Source of the DNA: Methylobacterium sp. 10
Lineage (GTDB): Bacteria; Pseudomonadota; Alphaproteobacteria; Rhizobiales; Beijerinckiaceae
Assembly (NCBI RefSeq): GCF_000519085.1
Contig: NZ_KI912577.1
Span: 2,898,632 to 2,962,631 of the forward strand
DNA: 64,000 nt
Direction: 5' to 3'
The position numbers and the translations under genes were made by a program. The number at the start of each line of letters is the position of its first letter. Position 1 is the stretch's first letter. Positions 38,387 to 47,974 of this stretch are shown here, one piece after another. Below the pieces are notes generated by a model. It did not search any database. It worked only from the letters and a program-made list of their open reading frames with translations, and was not told the origin of the DNA.

Positions 38387-41053
38387 CTACTTCACCGCCA
38401 CGGGCTCGGGCTTTGCCGCCCTGAGACCTGACACGGCATCCTCGCCCTCGGGACGCTTCGGGTCCGGCCTCTTCGGCGGCGGACCGAGGAACGCCGGGAC
38501 CACGAAGAACGCGGCGATGAGGGTGAAAAACAGCGACAGGGCGAGGAGCTTGCCCATGCTGGCCGTGCCGGGATGGCTCGACAGGACCAGGGAGCCGAAG
38601 GCCGTGCCGGTGGTCAGGGCGGAGAAGAAGATCGCCCGCGTCAGGCTGGAGGCCAGCATGTCGGTGACGCCGGCCCGCCAGGCGATGACGTAGTAGATGT
38701 GGAAGGCCACGCCTACCGCGAGCATCAGCGGCAGAGCGATGATGTTGGCGAAGTTCAGCGGCATCCCGACCACATGCAGCGCCATCAGCGTCCAGAGGGT
38801 GGCGAGGACCAGCGGGCCGAGGGTCATCGCCACGTCCCAGGGCTTCCGCAAAGCCACCGACAGGATGATGAAGATCGCCACCAGTGCCGTCAGCGCGGCC
38901 TGCACGAAGGCGCCGAGGATGGTGTAGCTCGACGAAGTCGTCGCCACCGGCGCGCCGGTCGCGTGCGGGGCCACGGTCTGCACCTCCTTGGCGAAGCGGC
39001 GCAGCACGACGTTGTCGTTGGCGTCGCCGCTCGGATGCACCTCGATCCGGGCGCGGCCGTCGGCGGCGATCCATTCGGCCTTCAGCTTCGGCGGGATGTT
39101 GGCGAGGGTGACCTTCTCGGGTGACAGCAAGCCGCGCAGGCGGCTGAGCAGGGCGGTAAGATCGGTGGTGACCGCCACGTTGGCGGACTGACGCAGCTGC
39201 GGCGTAGCCGCGGCGAGGGAATCCAGCGTGCCCGAGAGCGCGCCGGCGGCCTTGGCTCCGCCGGATTCACCGGTGGCAATACCCTTGAGCGCGGTGGCCG
39301 CCTCCTTCAACGCCTTCACCGTGTCGGCATCGGTGGGCGGCGGCGGCTTCCTCGCCGGATTGAGGATGGGTCCGAGGAGTTCGGCCGTCTCGGCGATGGT
39401 CGCGAGCTTCTGATCCTGATCCGGGGGGACGAACGTGTCGATGTCGATCACGCGGGCGACCGAGGGCAGGGCCCTCAGCTTGGCCGCGAGCTCGGGCACC
39501 GCCTGCACGTTCGGCGCGATCACGTCGATGAGGTTGGGGCTCGTCTCCGGGTCCTTGATCAGGTCGAGATAGGTGGAGATCGACTCCACCTTGGTGCTGC
39601 GCAGGTGCATCGGGTTGGAGTCGAAGGGCAGCTTGAACAGCAGCGGGATGCCCGCGACCGTGATCACGCCGACGATGATGAGCACGATCTTACGGTTTTC
39701 GATGATCCAATGGTCGACTCCAGCGAGCCATGTCGTCTCCACCGCCCGCGCCTCGCCCTTCGGCTTGAACACCGCGATGAGGGCGGGAAGCAGGGTGAGC
39801 GAGAAGAGATAGGCGACGATCATGCCGACGCCGGCGATGAGACCGAGCTCGGACACGCCGCGGAACGCCGTGGGCAGGAAGGCGAAGAACCCCGCCACCA
39901 GGGAGATCGCGGCGAGACTCAAGGACCAGCCGACGCCTCGTGCGGCGGCGCGGATGGCGCTCGACAGGTCAGGCTGCTCGAACCGGTCGGCCCGGTAGCG
40001 CACTGCGAACTGAATCCCGAAATCGATCCCGAGCCCTACGAAGAGGGCGGCGAAGGCGACAGAGATCGGGTTCAACTCGCCCACCATCAGGAGGCCGAGG
40101 GCCGCGGTGACGATGAGGCCTGCGAAGGTGGTGATCAGGACCGCGCCGACGAGGGAGGCCGAACGCAGGGCCAGCCAGACGAACAGGATGATGGCACCGG
40201 CCGTGACGCTATAGTTGAGGAACGCGTCCTCGGCGAGGGTGGCGAACTCGTCGTCGGCCACGGCCACCGGGCCGGTCAGGCGCATGCGTGGGTTGTCTGC
40301 TCCGTCGAGGCCGCCGAGCGTGTTGATCTTCAGGTCGGTGGCGATGCGCCGGACCAGGGCGGAGGCCTCTGCGCCCGGCTGGAGCGCCGCGTAATCCAGC
40401 TTCGGCTGGATCATGATGAACTTGCGGAGTTCCGTACCCTGGGCCTTGCCGTTGGAGAGGAGCAGCTGCCAGGACAGGCGGGCCGGCTCTCCCGCCAGAA
40501 CCTTGCGCAGCACCTCGTCGATCCGGGTCATCGGACCTTCGAGGTCCTCGAGCTTGGCGTCGCCGCTCTTGATGCCACGTGCACCGAGGCCGAGCACCCG
40601 CATGAGGCCGCGGAGGGACGGGTCGGCGGCAAGCGGACCGAGCAGCCCCTGCTGCTGGACGAGCTGATCCATGGTCTTGGTCAGCTCTTCCTGCGGCATC
40701 AGCAGGAAGCCGTTCTTGTCGTAGAACGGACCGCCATCCGGGCGGTAGACCGTCTCGATCTGATTCGGGTGGTCGAGGAGGGCCTTGGCAAATGTGGCCG
40801 CGGCCTGTTCGGCGACCTCGGGCGTCTTGCCGTCGATGACGGCGACGAGGGTTCCCGTCCGTTGCGGAAACGCCTTCTCGTAGTTGATCTCGTCCTGGCG
40901 CCAGGGCACATCCGTGTCGATGAGACGCTCGACATCGGTGTTGATGCGGAAGAGATGGGCGGCAAGCGCCGCGCTTCCGACGGTGAGGAGCGCCACCAGG
41001 CCGATGACCAACCAGCGGCGTTGGACGGAAAACGCAACGAGACGTTCGATCAC
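38387..41053 (-). CDS. hpnN: Hopanoid transporter HpnN (MMPL/RND family)
   Basis: 888-aa RND/MMPL-type transporter with two repeats of a periplasmic loop and a membrane bundle (segments near 15-35, about 275-440 and about 735-860). HpnN moves hopanoids to the outer membrane in Rhodopseudomonas. The first-domain GLGIDFGIQFAVRYR and the second-domain arrangement are typical. It is divergent from hpnH across a 600-bp gap. Confidence 0.94.
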   Translation of the reverse strand: MIERLVAFSVQRRWLVIGLVALLTVGSAALAAHLFRINTDVERLIDTDVPWRQDEINYEKAFPQRTGTLVAVIDGKTPEVAEQAAATFAKALLDHPNQIETVYRPDGGPFYDKNGFLLMPQEELTKTMDQLVQQQGLLGPLAADPSLRGLMRVLGLGARGIKSGDAKLEDLEGPMTRIDEVLRKVLAGEPARLSWQLLLSNGKAQGTELRKFIMIQPKLDYAALQPGAEASALVRRIATDLKINTLGGLDGADNPRMRLTGPVAVADDEFATLAEDAFLNYSVTAGAIILFVWLALRSASLVGAVLITTFAGLIVTAALGLLMVGELNPISVAFAALFVGLGIDFGIQFAVRYRADRFEQPDLSSAIRAAARGVGWSLSLAAISLVAGFFAFLPTAFRGVSELGLIAGVGMIVAYLFSLTLLPALIAVFKPKGEARAVETTWLAGVDHWIIENRKIVLIIVGVITVAGIPLLFKLPFDSNPMHLRSTKVESISTYLDLIKDPETSPNLIDVIAPNVQAVPELAAKLRALPSVARVIDIDTFVPPDQDQKLATIAETAELLGPILNPARKPPPPTDADTVKALKEAATALKGIATGESGGAKAAGALSGTLDSLAAATPQLRQSANVAVTTDLTALLSRLRGLLSPEKVTLANIPPKLKAEWIAADGRARIEVHPSGDANDNVVLRRFAKEVQTVAPHATGAPVATTSSSYTILGAFVQAALTALVAIFIILSVALRKPWDVAMTLGPLVLATLWTLMALHVVGMPLNFANIIALPLMLAVGVAFHIYYVIAWRAGVTDMLASSLTRAIFFSALTTGTAFGSLVLSSHPGTASMGKLLALSLFFTLIAAFFVVPAFLGPPPKRPDPKRPEGEDAVSGLRAAKPEPVAVK

Positions 41054-41657
41054 AAGTATCCTGCCTGACTAGCGACGCGTGTCCCGCCCGAACGAAACCG
41101 GCCGGTCTCGCGAATGCGAGGGACAGGCGAGAATCTCGGCACAGGACCGGTCTTGGTCCAAGGGTCGGTTACCACCTGTCGAGGCAATCCACGAGTCCCG
41201 GTGGTATATCGAGACGTGTCATGCCTCTGCGACGGCCAGCCTCGAACGAGGGTGTCCGTACTCATCGGCAGGCGGAAATGCAACGCGGCCTCATCCTCTC
41301 GTCCTGCGGTCGAAGCCATGTGCGCCCGCGCACCGCACCATTCCGCCGCCTCGACGGAACGTCGTCCAAGGCCGTGGGCGGGACACCCGTCGCATTGAGG
41401 TCGCGCAGTTCTGACATTCGCTGGCCGAATAGGAAAAAGCACCACGGTTCGACATAAGGACAGGATATCGCCAGTATCGGAAGCCCGACCACATGCGCTT
41501 CCCCTGTGGCCGTATTGCCCCATCACCGCTCAATCACGCATCGTGCGCTGGCCGCGTGAGCGGATCAAGATCTGTTCCAGCCTAGTACGCTGGAATTTCG
41601 CCGCTTTTCGCGGTAATGCACCGGTTCATATCGGGGCCAAAAACAAGGAGCCGCGTC
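41054..41657. other. 604-bp region without a gene
   Basis: Divergent region between hpnN and hpnH. Short open frames on both strands lack convincing starts or composition, and parts are less GC-rich than the flanks. It contains the palindromic ACCGGCCGGT near 41096 and an inverted repeat at 41575-41595. It probably holds both promoters and a long hpnH leader. Confidence 0.5.
41575..41595. promoter_or_regulatory. Inverted repeat upstream of hpnH
   Basis: TTCCAGC-CTAGTAC-GCTGGAA, 7-bp perfect arms, ending 62 bp before the hpnH start. Candidate operator or RNA hairpin. Confidence 0.4.
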
Positions 41658-42821
41658 TTGGGTATTCCCCTCCGTTACGTCGCGAAGATTGGCGGCTACA
41701 TTCTCAAGCAGCACCTCACCGGTCGCAAGCGCTACCCGCTCGTGATGATGATGGAGCCGCTGTTCCGCTGCAATCTCGCCTGCGCCGGCTGCGGGAAGAT
41801 CGACTATCCGGACGAGATCCTGAACAAGCGCCTGCCGGTGGCCGACGCCCTCGAATCCGTCCGTGAGTGCGGCGCACCCATGGTCGTGATCGCCGGTGGC
41901 GAGCCGCTTCTGCACAAGGATCTGCCGCAGATCGTCGAGGGCATCATCGCGCAGAAGAAGTTCGCGATCGTGTGCACGAACGCTCTGCTGCTCGAGAAGA
42001 AGATCAAGGACTACAAGCCCAGCCCCTACTTCACCTGGTCGATCCATCTCGATGGCGACAAGGAGATGCACGACCAGTCGGTGTGCCAGCGCGGCGTCTA
42101 CGACAAGGCGGTCTCGGCCATCGCGAAGGCGAAGGAGATGGGCTTCCGCGTCACCATCAACTGCACCTTCTTCAACAATTCCTCGGCGGACAAGATCGCC
42201 GACTTCTTCGACACCGTGACGAAGCTCGGGATCGACGGCATCACCGTCTCCCCCGGCTACGCCTACGAGCGCGCGCCCGACCAGCAGCACTTCCTCAACC
42301 GCAAGGCGACGAAGGACCTGTTCCGCGGCGTGTTCCGGCACGGCAAGGAGAAGGGCCGCCAGAACTGGACCTTCCAGCAGTCGGGTCTGTTCCTCGACTT
42401 CCTGGCCGGCAACCAGACCTACCATTGCACCCCCTGGGGTAACCCGACCCGCACCGTGTTCGGCTGGCAGAAGCCCTGCTACCTGCTCGGCGAGGGCTAC
42501 GCGGCGACCTTCAAGGAACTGATGGAGGAGACCGACTGGGATTCCTACGGGACCGGCAACTACGAGAAGTGCGCCGACTGCATGGTCCATTCGGGCTACG
42601 AGGCATCCTCGGTGGTCGATTCCGTGAAGAAGCCCTGGAAGCCGCTGATCCACGCCATCCGCGGCATCAAGACCGAGGGTGAGATGGCTCCCGAGGTCAG
42701 CCTCGAGAACCAGCGCCCGGCCGAGTTCGTGTTCTCGCGCAACGTCGCTCAGAAGCTGTCCGAGATCAAAGCCTCGGGCGTCGACACCAAGCGCGAGGCG
42801 CGCAACCGCACGGCGGCCTGA
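41658..42821 (+). CDS. hpnH: Adenosylhopane synthase HpnH (radical SAM)
   Basis: 387-aa radical SAM enzyme that joins 5'-deoxyadenosine to diploptene to make adenosylhopane, the first C35 hopanoid. The cluster motif CNLACAGC (Cys38, 42, 45) is intact. A TTG at 41658 is the only start giving the family opening GIPLRYVAKIGGYILKQHL. It follows AAGGAG (41644-41649) at good spacing. A strong terminator follows. Confidence 0.96.
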   Translation: MGIPLRYVAKIGGYILKQHLTGRKRYPLVMMMEPLFRCNLACAGCGKIDYPDEILNKRLPVADALESVRECGAPMVVIAGGEPLLHKDLPQIVEGIIAQKKFAIVCTNALLLEKKIKDYKPSPYFTWSIHLDGDKEMHDQSVCQRGVYDKAVSAIAKAKEMGFRVTINCTFFNNSSADKIADFFDTVTKLGIDGITVSPGYAYERAPDQQHFLNRKATKDLFRGVFRHGKEKGRQNWTFQQSGLFLDFLAGNQTYHCTPWGNPTRTVFGWQKPCYLLGEGYAATFKELMEETDWDSYGTGNYEKCADCMVHSGYEASSVVDSVKKPWKPLIHAIRGIKTEGEMAPEVSLENQRPAEFVFSRNVAQKLSEIKASGVDTKREARNRTAA

Positions 42822-42851
42822 ACCCGCCGCACGCGATCCGTGCCTCAACCG

Positions 42852-42888
42852 AAAGCCCCGCGATGCCGATGCATCGCGGGGCTTTTTC
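42852..42888 (+). terminator. Intrinsic terminator after hpnH
   Basis: Perfect 14-bp stem (42852-42865 with 42872-42885), loop CCGATG, followed by TTTC on a T run. It lies 30 bp past the hpnH stop and can also serve the convergent hpnG transcript, because the left arm begins with AAA. Confidence 0.9.
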
Positions 42889-42916
42889 GTGTGCGCCGAG
42901 GTGACGTCCGGAAGCG

Positions 42917-43597
42917 TCAGAGGCTTGGCAGGCCGAAGCCGGTGCCGAGGGTGACCCGACACTGGGAGAGTGCCGCGAAGGCTCGCCCCGAATCGCGGGC
43001 GAGGCGGATCAGCGCCGGCAGGTGCGAGGGTCGCCGGGCGAGTGCCGCAAGAACGGCGAGAATGTCGGGATCGCCGTTCGGCTTCAACGCTGTGGCGACG
43101 AAGGCGGGCAGCGCGCGGTCGGCCGGGTCGCAGACCACCCGGATCGCCGCGAAGGGAATCCCATGTCGGGCCGCGAACTTTGCGGCGACATGGGATTCCA
43201 TATCGACCGCCATCGCGCCGGTGCGGGCGTGGAGACCGGCCTTCGCCTCGACGCTCATGATCGCGGCATCGACACCGGCGAGGTCGGCGGCCAAGACTTT
43301 TACTCCCCCCCGGGACAGGGCGGAGACGAGCGCGTCGCGGTAGCCGGGATCGGTCTCGCGACGCCCTGTCTCGGTGACGATGCCGGTGGCGATGACCACG
43401 TCACCGGCAACCAGGGCCGGAGCGAGCCCTCCGGCGATGCCGAAGCTGATCACGGCACGGCATCCGGGCTCCCTGCGGAGGTCGAGCAGGGCGCGCAAGC
43501 GCTGAGGAGATCCACCCGCTCCCACGGCCTCGACGCCGGGACCGGCGGCGAGCCGGGCTTCCTTGGAGAGGCCGGTGACGGCGAGGATGGGGAGCAT
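42917..43597 (-). CDS. hpnG: Adenosylhopane nucleosidase/phosphorylase HpnG
   Basis: 226-aa phosphorylase-superfamily protein that removes adenine from adenosylhopane. The product leads to ribosylhopane and then bacteriohopanetetrol. MLPILAVTGLSKEARLA, FGIAGGLAP and the AMAVDMESHVAAKFA region are typical. The start at ATG 43597 gives the family N-terminus; the frame upstream is repeat DNA. It lies downstream of shc on the same strand, with the repeat between. Confidence 0.93.
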   Translation of the reverse strand: MLPILAVTGLSKEARLAAGPGVEAVGAGGSPQRLRALLDLRREPGCRAVISFGIAGGLAPALVAGDVVIATGIVTETGRRETDPGYRDALVSALSRGGVKVLAADLAGVDAAIMSVEAKAGLHARTGAMAVDMESHVAAKFAARHGIPFAAIRVVCDPADRALPAFVATALKPNGDPDILAVLAALARRPSHLPALIRLARDSGRAFAALSQCRVTLGTGFGLPSL

Positions 43598-43618
43598 GCG
43601 ATGATCCGGAACGCGAAG

Positions 43619-43748
43619 TCCCTTCCTCTCTGCGGGGGAGGGTGCCTGCGGAGCAGGCGGGAGAGGAGACGACCTCTCTGGAGGTGGCACTCCCCTCGTC
43701 CGACCCAGCGCGTGGCCACCTTCTCCCGCAAAGGGGGGAGAAGGAGAC
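43619..43748. repeat. Palindromic intergenic repeat, copy 2
   Basis: Shares the 21-bp core (43646-43666) with copy 1 at 6881-6901, plus the CCTCGTCCGACCC and CACCTTCTCCCGC blocks. It lies between shc and hpnG. It lacks the 14-bp perfect hairpin that starts copy 1. Confidence 0.7.
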
Positions 43749-43767
43749 AGCCACGAAAGCTGGCCGA

Positions 43768-45765
43768 TCACATCCCGTATGCGACGGACCGCGTGTTGCT
43801 GCGCTTGAGGTTGCGGTAGCGGGCCATGGCCCAGAGCGGGAAGAACTTCGGGTAACCATGGTAGCGCAGGTAGAACACCCGCGGGAAACCGGTGGCCGTG
43901 TAGCGCTCCTCAGACCAGAACCCGTCGGCTCCCTGCGTGCGCGTGAGGTAGTTGATGCCCCGCGTCACGGCCGGATCGTCGGCCTCACCGGCTGCCATCA
44001 GCGCCAGAAGTGCCCAGGCGGTCTGGGAGGCGGTAGAGTAGCCGGGCTCGAAGGCCGGATCGATCTTGTAGGACGAGGCGTCCTCTCCCCAACCGCCATC
44101 CGGATTCTGGATGCGGATGAGCCAGGCCACCGACCGGCGGATCTCCGGTGAGGCCGGGTCGACGCCAGCGGCGTTGAGGGCGCACAGCACCGACCAAGTG
44201 CCGTAGATGAAGTTCATGCCCCACCGGCCGTACCAGGAGCCGTCCTCCTCCTGATCGTCGAGGAGGTATTTCACGCCGCGATCGAGAGCCTTCGAGGTCT
44301 CGCGGGTCTCGCCCAGTTGCGAGAGCATCGAGACGACGCGTGCCGTAACGTCGGCAGTTGGCGGATCGAGCAGAGCGCCGTGATCCGAGAACGGGATGTT
44401 GTTGAGATAATGGTGGTTGTTGTCGGCGTCGAAGGCCGCCCAGCCGCCATCGCTCGATTGCAGGCCCTCGACCCATTCGCGGGCGCGGGCGATGGAGACG
44501 GCGTAATCCGGCACGTCGGCGACGAGACCGTGCTGGCGCGTCGCCCGGTCCATGGCCATTACCACCACGGCGGTGTCGTCGAGGTCGGGAAAGTGCGGGT
44601 TGGCGTATTGGAATGCCCAGCCGCCGGGGCGGACATTGGGGCGTCCGGCCGCCCAGTCACCCTTGATGTCAAGCACCTGGAGCGGACGCAGCCAGTCGAG
44701 GCCGCGCCGTGCCTGATGCTCGGCATCGGGTCCACCGGCTTCCAGCAGGGCATGACCGGCCAGGGCCGTGTCCCAGACCGGCGAAAGACAGGGCTGGACG
44801 TAGGCCTCGTGCTCCTTGACCACGACGAGCTTCTCGACCGCCTCGCAGGCGATCCGCACCTGCGGATGATCGGCGGGATAGCCGAGCACCTCGTACATCA
44901 GCACGGTGTTGACCATGGCCGGGAAGATGGCGCCGAGGCCGTCCTCGCCGTTGAGCCGCTCGCTCGTCCAGGCCACGGCCTTGTCGATGCCGCGCTGACG
45001 CCGCTTCTTCGGGAAATAATCCTGCGTAACCTGCAGCAGCCGGTCGATGGCGCCGAAGATCGGCGTCCAGGGCCAGGTTGCATGCGGGCTGCCGGGCCAG
45101 GACCGGACGTGGTCCGGGGGCGTCACGAACAATTCGGCGACGCCGAGCCCGAGGGGGTTCTTGGCGAGGGGCTTCTTGGCCTGCAGCACCAGCAGGGGCA
45201 CGATCACGCAGCGCGCCCAGTAGGAGATCTTGTCGAGGTGGAAGGGAAACCACTTCGGCAGATGCATGATTTCGACGGGCATCACCGGCACGGCGCGCCA
45301 TGGCACCTCGCCGAACAAAGCCAGCAGGAAGCGCGTGAACACGTTGGAATTGGCGGCCCCACCGCGCGACAGGATGGCCTCGCGGGCGCGCCGCATATGC
45401 GGAGACTCGATGGAATCGCCGACGAATTTGAGCGCATAATACGCCTTCACGCTGGCGCTCATGTCGAACGGCCCGTCGTGGACCAGCGACCAGCCGCCAT
45501 GCTTGCCCTGCGTACGGCGCAGATAGTTTCCGATCTTGGCCATCAGGTCGGGCGGGATGGTCGTCGCCCGGAACTGGTGGAACATGATGTATTCGGACGG
45601 GATCGTCGCATCCGCCTCGAGCTCGAAGCACAGATGGCCGTCCGCGTGGACGAGTTTCGTCAGGGCCTGCGTCGCCCGCATGACTCCATGCTCGACGTCG
45701 TCCAGGGAAATTTCCTGGGTCTTGGGACGCTGGAGCGTCTCGACCTTCTTGAATGCCTCTCGCAT
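43768..45765 (-). CDS. shc: Squalene-hopene cyclase
   Basis: Cyclises squalene to hopene and diplopterol at the membrane. The 665-aa protein has the catalytic DLDD at 394-397 and several QW motifs (e.g. QSSDGGWAAFD, QNPDGGWGE, QGADGFWSEE). The usual family length is 630-730 aa. ATG 45765 follows GAGGCGAGG. It lies 38 bp downstream of hpnE, so it is probably in the same transcript. Confidence 0.97.
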   Translation of the reverse strand: MREAFKKVETLQRPKTQEISLDDVEHGVMRATQALTKLVHADGHLCFELEADATIPSEYIMFHQFRATTIPPDLMAKIGNYLRRTQGKHGGWSLVHDGPFDMSASVKAYYALKFVGDSIESPHMRRAREAILSRGGAANSNVFTRFLLALFGEVPWRAVPVMPVEIMHLPKWFPFHLDKISYWARCVIVPLLVLQAKKPLAKNPLGLGVAELFVTPPDHVRSWPGSPHATWPWTPIFGAIDRLLQVTQDYFPKKRRQRGIDKAVAWTSERLNGEDGLGAIFPAMVNTVLMYEVLGYPADHPQVRIACEAVEKLVVVKEHEAYVQPCLSPVWDTALAGHALLEAGGPDAEHQARRGLDWLRPLQVLDIKGDWAAGRPNVRPGGWAFQYANPHFPDLDDTAVVVMAMDRATRQHGLVADVPDYAVSIARAREWVEGLQSSDGGWAAFDADNNHHYLNNIPFSDHGALLDPPTADVTARVVSMLSQLGETRETSKALDRGVKYLLDDQEEDGSWYGRWGMNFIYGTWSVLCALNAAGVDPASPEIRRSVAWLIRIQNPDGGWGEDASSYKIDPAFEPGYSTASQTAWALLALMAAGEADDPAVTRGINYLTRTQGADGFWSEERYTATGFPRVFYLRYHGYPKFFPLWAMARYRNLKRSNTRSVAYGM

Positions 45766-45803
45766 CGTCCTCGCCTCAAGCGCCGCCTGACGCGGCCCCT
45801 CCC

Positions 45804-47120
45804 TCACGCCGCGCCGCGCGTCATAGCTTCACCGCGTCCATGCGCTCCCTTGAGAAGCGCCTGTGCGGCCGTCGTTCCCGAACGGATCGCCCCCTCGATC
45901 GTCGATGGCAGGCCGGTCGCGGTCCAGTCGCCTGCCAGGACGAGATTGTCGTGGGCCGTCACGGCGCTCGCGCGCCGTGCAGCCTCTTCGGGCGTCGCCG
46001 CGAAGGTCGCCCGTTTCTCCTTGACGATCTGCCAGCTTGGCAGTTCCGGTGCAAGTCCGGTCAAAGTCGAGAGCTCGGCCCAGATCCTTCTGGCCAAGTC
46101 TTCGCGCGGCACATCGAGCAGGCGATCGGCGCCGCTGATGGTCACCGACAGTCGGTCCGGATAGGCGAACAGCCATTCCGTCAGACCATTCACCACGCCG
46201 AGCAATAACGGCGAGCCCTGTGGAGGAAGGATCGCGAAGTGAGCATTGACGATCGATCGGTAGGATTGCGGAACGGCCAGGCCCGGCAGCAGATCGGACG
46301 CCACCCAGGGCGGCAAGGCCAGCACCACCGAATCGTCGGGGCCGAGCGTGATGGATTCGTCGCTGAACAGCAGGGTATCGACTCGACCGGCATCGGCACC
46401 CAGACCGCGCAGGCGCCGGCCGAAACGCATCTCGGCGCCGTGACGGGCCAGATAGGCAAGGGCAGGATCGATGAAGGCGACCGAAAGGCCGCCGACGGCG
46501 ATGAGCGGCCGGCAGGCGGCGCCGCCCGCGCCCAGGGTCTCGCGCAGGATCGTGGCGGCGAGGCCGACATCGCTCTCCTGCGGATCGGTGTTGAGGGCGG
46601 CGAGCAGCACCGGATGCCAGAGGCGCTCGTAGAGCGGCCCCGAGCATTCCATGCGTTCGCCGATCGTGCCGCCGCGACCCGGCGCCTTGCCCGAGGCTGC
46701 CCGGAGAATGCTCAGGGGCGCGAGGTAATCCATGGCCCGGCTGCCGGGCACGCGGCGCGAGGCCTGCAGCACCCACCACGGCACCCGTCCGGCATTCGGC
46801 CGCAGGGTCCAGCGTTCGCCGGTCTTCAGGTCGGCGAAGGGGAACTCTGCCTCGTCCGGCCCGGTCAGCGCATCGGCGGGGGCGCCCACGAGCTTCAGGA
46901 AGTCGAGGGACGAGCGGTTGCCCGACAGCAGCAGATGGTTGCCGTTGTCGATGGTCAGGCCGAGCGTCGGGTCGAAATAGGACCGGCAGCGCCCGCCCGC
47001 CTGCTTGGCGGCCTCGTGGACGATGACGTGGCGCCCCTGATCGACAAGCGACACGGCGGCCGACAGCCCCGCGAGCCCCGCGCCGACGACATGGACCGTT
47101 CCGGTCTGTATTCCCGTCAT
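45804..47120 (-). CDS. hpnE: Squalene-forming FAD oxidoreductase HpnE
   Basis: 438-aa amine-oxidase/phytoene-desaturase-like flavoprotein. The N-terminal FAD motif VHVVGAGLAGLSAAVSL and the C-terminal LVLAGDWTATGLPSTIEGAIRSG are clear. HpnE reduces hydroxysqualene to squalene. The start codon overlaps the hpnD stop (TGATG), indicating a tight operon. Confidence 0.95.
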   Translation of the reverse strand: MTGIQTGTVHVVGAGLAGLSAAVSLVDQGRHVIVHEAAKQAGGRCRSYFDPTLGLTIDNGNHLLLSGNRSSLDFLKLVGAPADALTGPDEAEFPFADLKTGERWTLRPNAGRVPWWVLQASRRVPGSRAMDYLAPLSILRAASGKAPGRGGTIGERMECSGPLYERLWHPVLLAALNTDPQESDVGLAATILRETLGAGGAACRPLIAVGGLSVAFIDPALAYLARHGAEMRFGRRLRGLGADAGRVDTLLFSDESITLGPDDSVVLALPPWVASDLLPGLAVPQSYRSIVNAHFAILPPQGSPLLLGVVNGLTEWLFAYPDRLSVTISGADRLLDVPREDLARRIWAELSTLTGLAPELPSWQIVKEKRATFAATPEEAARRASAVTAHDNLVLAGDWTATGLPSTIEGAIRSGTTAAQALLKGAHGRGEAMTRGAA

Positions 47121-47974
47121 CACAGGATCCCGTGACGAAGCGCAACGCCCAGAAGAGCGAGCTTCGAGGGTTTCACGCGGGCGCGGGGCATGGCCCAACC
47201 GCGCTTCAGCACCGCGTCGAGATAGAGCCGGTAAGCCGCCGCCATCAGGCGAGGGGCCTTCGTCTCCTTGCGCGGATTGCGGTCGATGATCGTCCAGGTC
47301 TCGCGGTAATGGTCTTGCGCCTCCCTCGCCACGGCGATGCAGACCTCGCCGATGCGGGGATGGGCGATGGCGGCCTGGGGCGTCGGATCGGCGAGGCCGA
47401 TGGCGGCAAGCTTCTCGCGGGGCAGGTAGAGGCGGCCGCGCTCGGCATCCTCATCGATGTCGCGCAGGATATTGGTGAGCTGCAGAGCGCGGCCCTCGTG
47501 ATGGGCGAGGCGGATGCCGTCGGCCTCCGGCAGGCCGAAGATTCGCACGGACAGTCGCCCGACCGCGCTGGCGACCCTGTCGCAATAGAGATCGAGGGTC
47601 GCCTCGTCAGGGGCGACGATGTCCTCGAACGCATCCATCGCCATGCCATCGATAACCGCCTGGAAATCTTCCCGCATGAGGCCATAGCGCTGGATGGGCA
47701 CCACGAGGTCGCGCACGCGCGCAGCCGGATTGCCGGCATAGAGGGCGTCGATATCGGCGCGCCAGCGGTCGAGTTCCGCCGCGCGGATGGCCGCGGGCCC
47801 ACCATCGTCGGCGACGTCGTCCACCGAGCGACAGAAGGCGTAGACCGCGTACATCGCCTCGCGGCGATCCTTCGGCAGCAGCCGCATGGCGGTGTAGAAC
47901 GAAGAGCCGGCCGCCGGCAGAGAGGCGTCCTGCGCCTCCGAGGCCGTGGAAGCGGGAGATGCGGTGGCGCTCAT
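47120..47974 (-). CDS. hpnD: Presqualene diphosphate synthase HpnD
   Basis: 284-aa trans-isoprenyl synthase that condenses two farnesyl diphosphates. Two acidic motifs are visible, SVDDVADD and a DIDEDAERGRLYLP segment. HpnC then converts the product to hydroxysqualene. It overlaps hpnC by 4 bp and hpnE by 1 bp. Confidence 0.95.
   Translation of the reverse strand: MSATASPASTASEAQDASLPAAGSSFYTAMRLLPKDRREAMYAVYAFCRSVDDVADDGGPAAIRAAELDRWRADIDALYAGNPAARVRDLVVPIQRYGLMREDFQAVIDGMAMDAFEDIVAPDEATLDLYCDRVASAVGRLSVRIFGLPEADGIRLAHHEGRALQLTNILRDIDEDAERGRLYLPREKLAAIGLADPTPQAAIAHPRIGEVCIAVAREAQDHYRETWTIIDRNPRKETKAPRLMAAAYRLYLDAVLKRGWAMPRARVKPSKLALLGVALRHGIL

Noticed and set aside
41079-41533. Short frames on both strands in the hpnN-hpnH gap
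   Set aside because: Composition is Arg/Ser/Pro-rich and frame-shadow-like; no ribosome sites.
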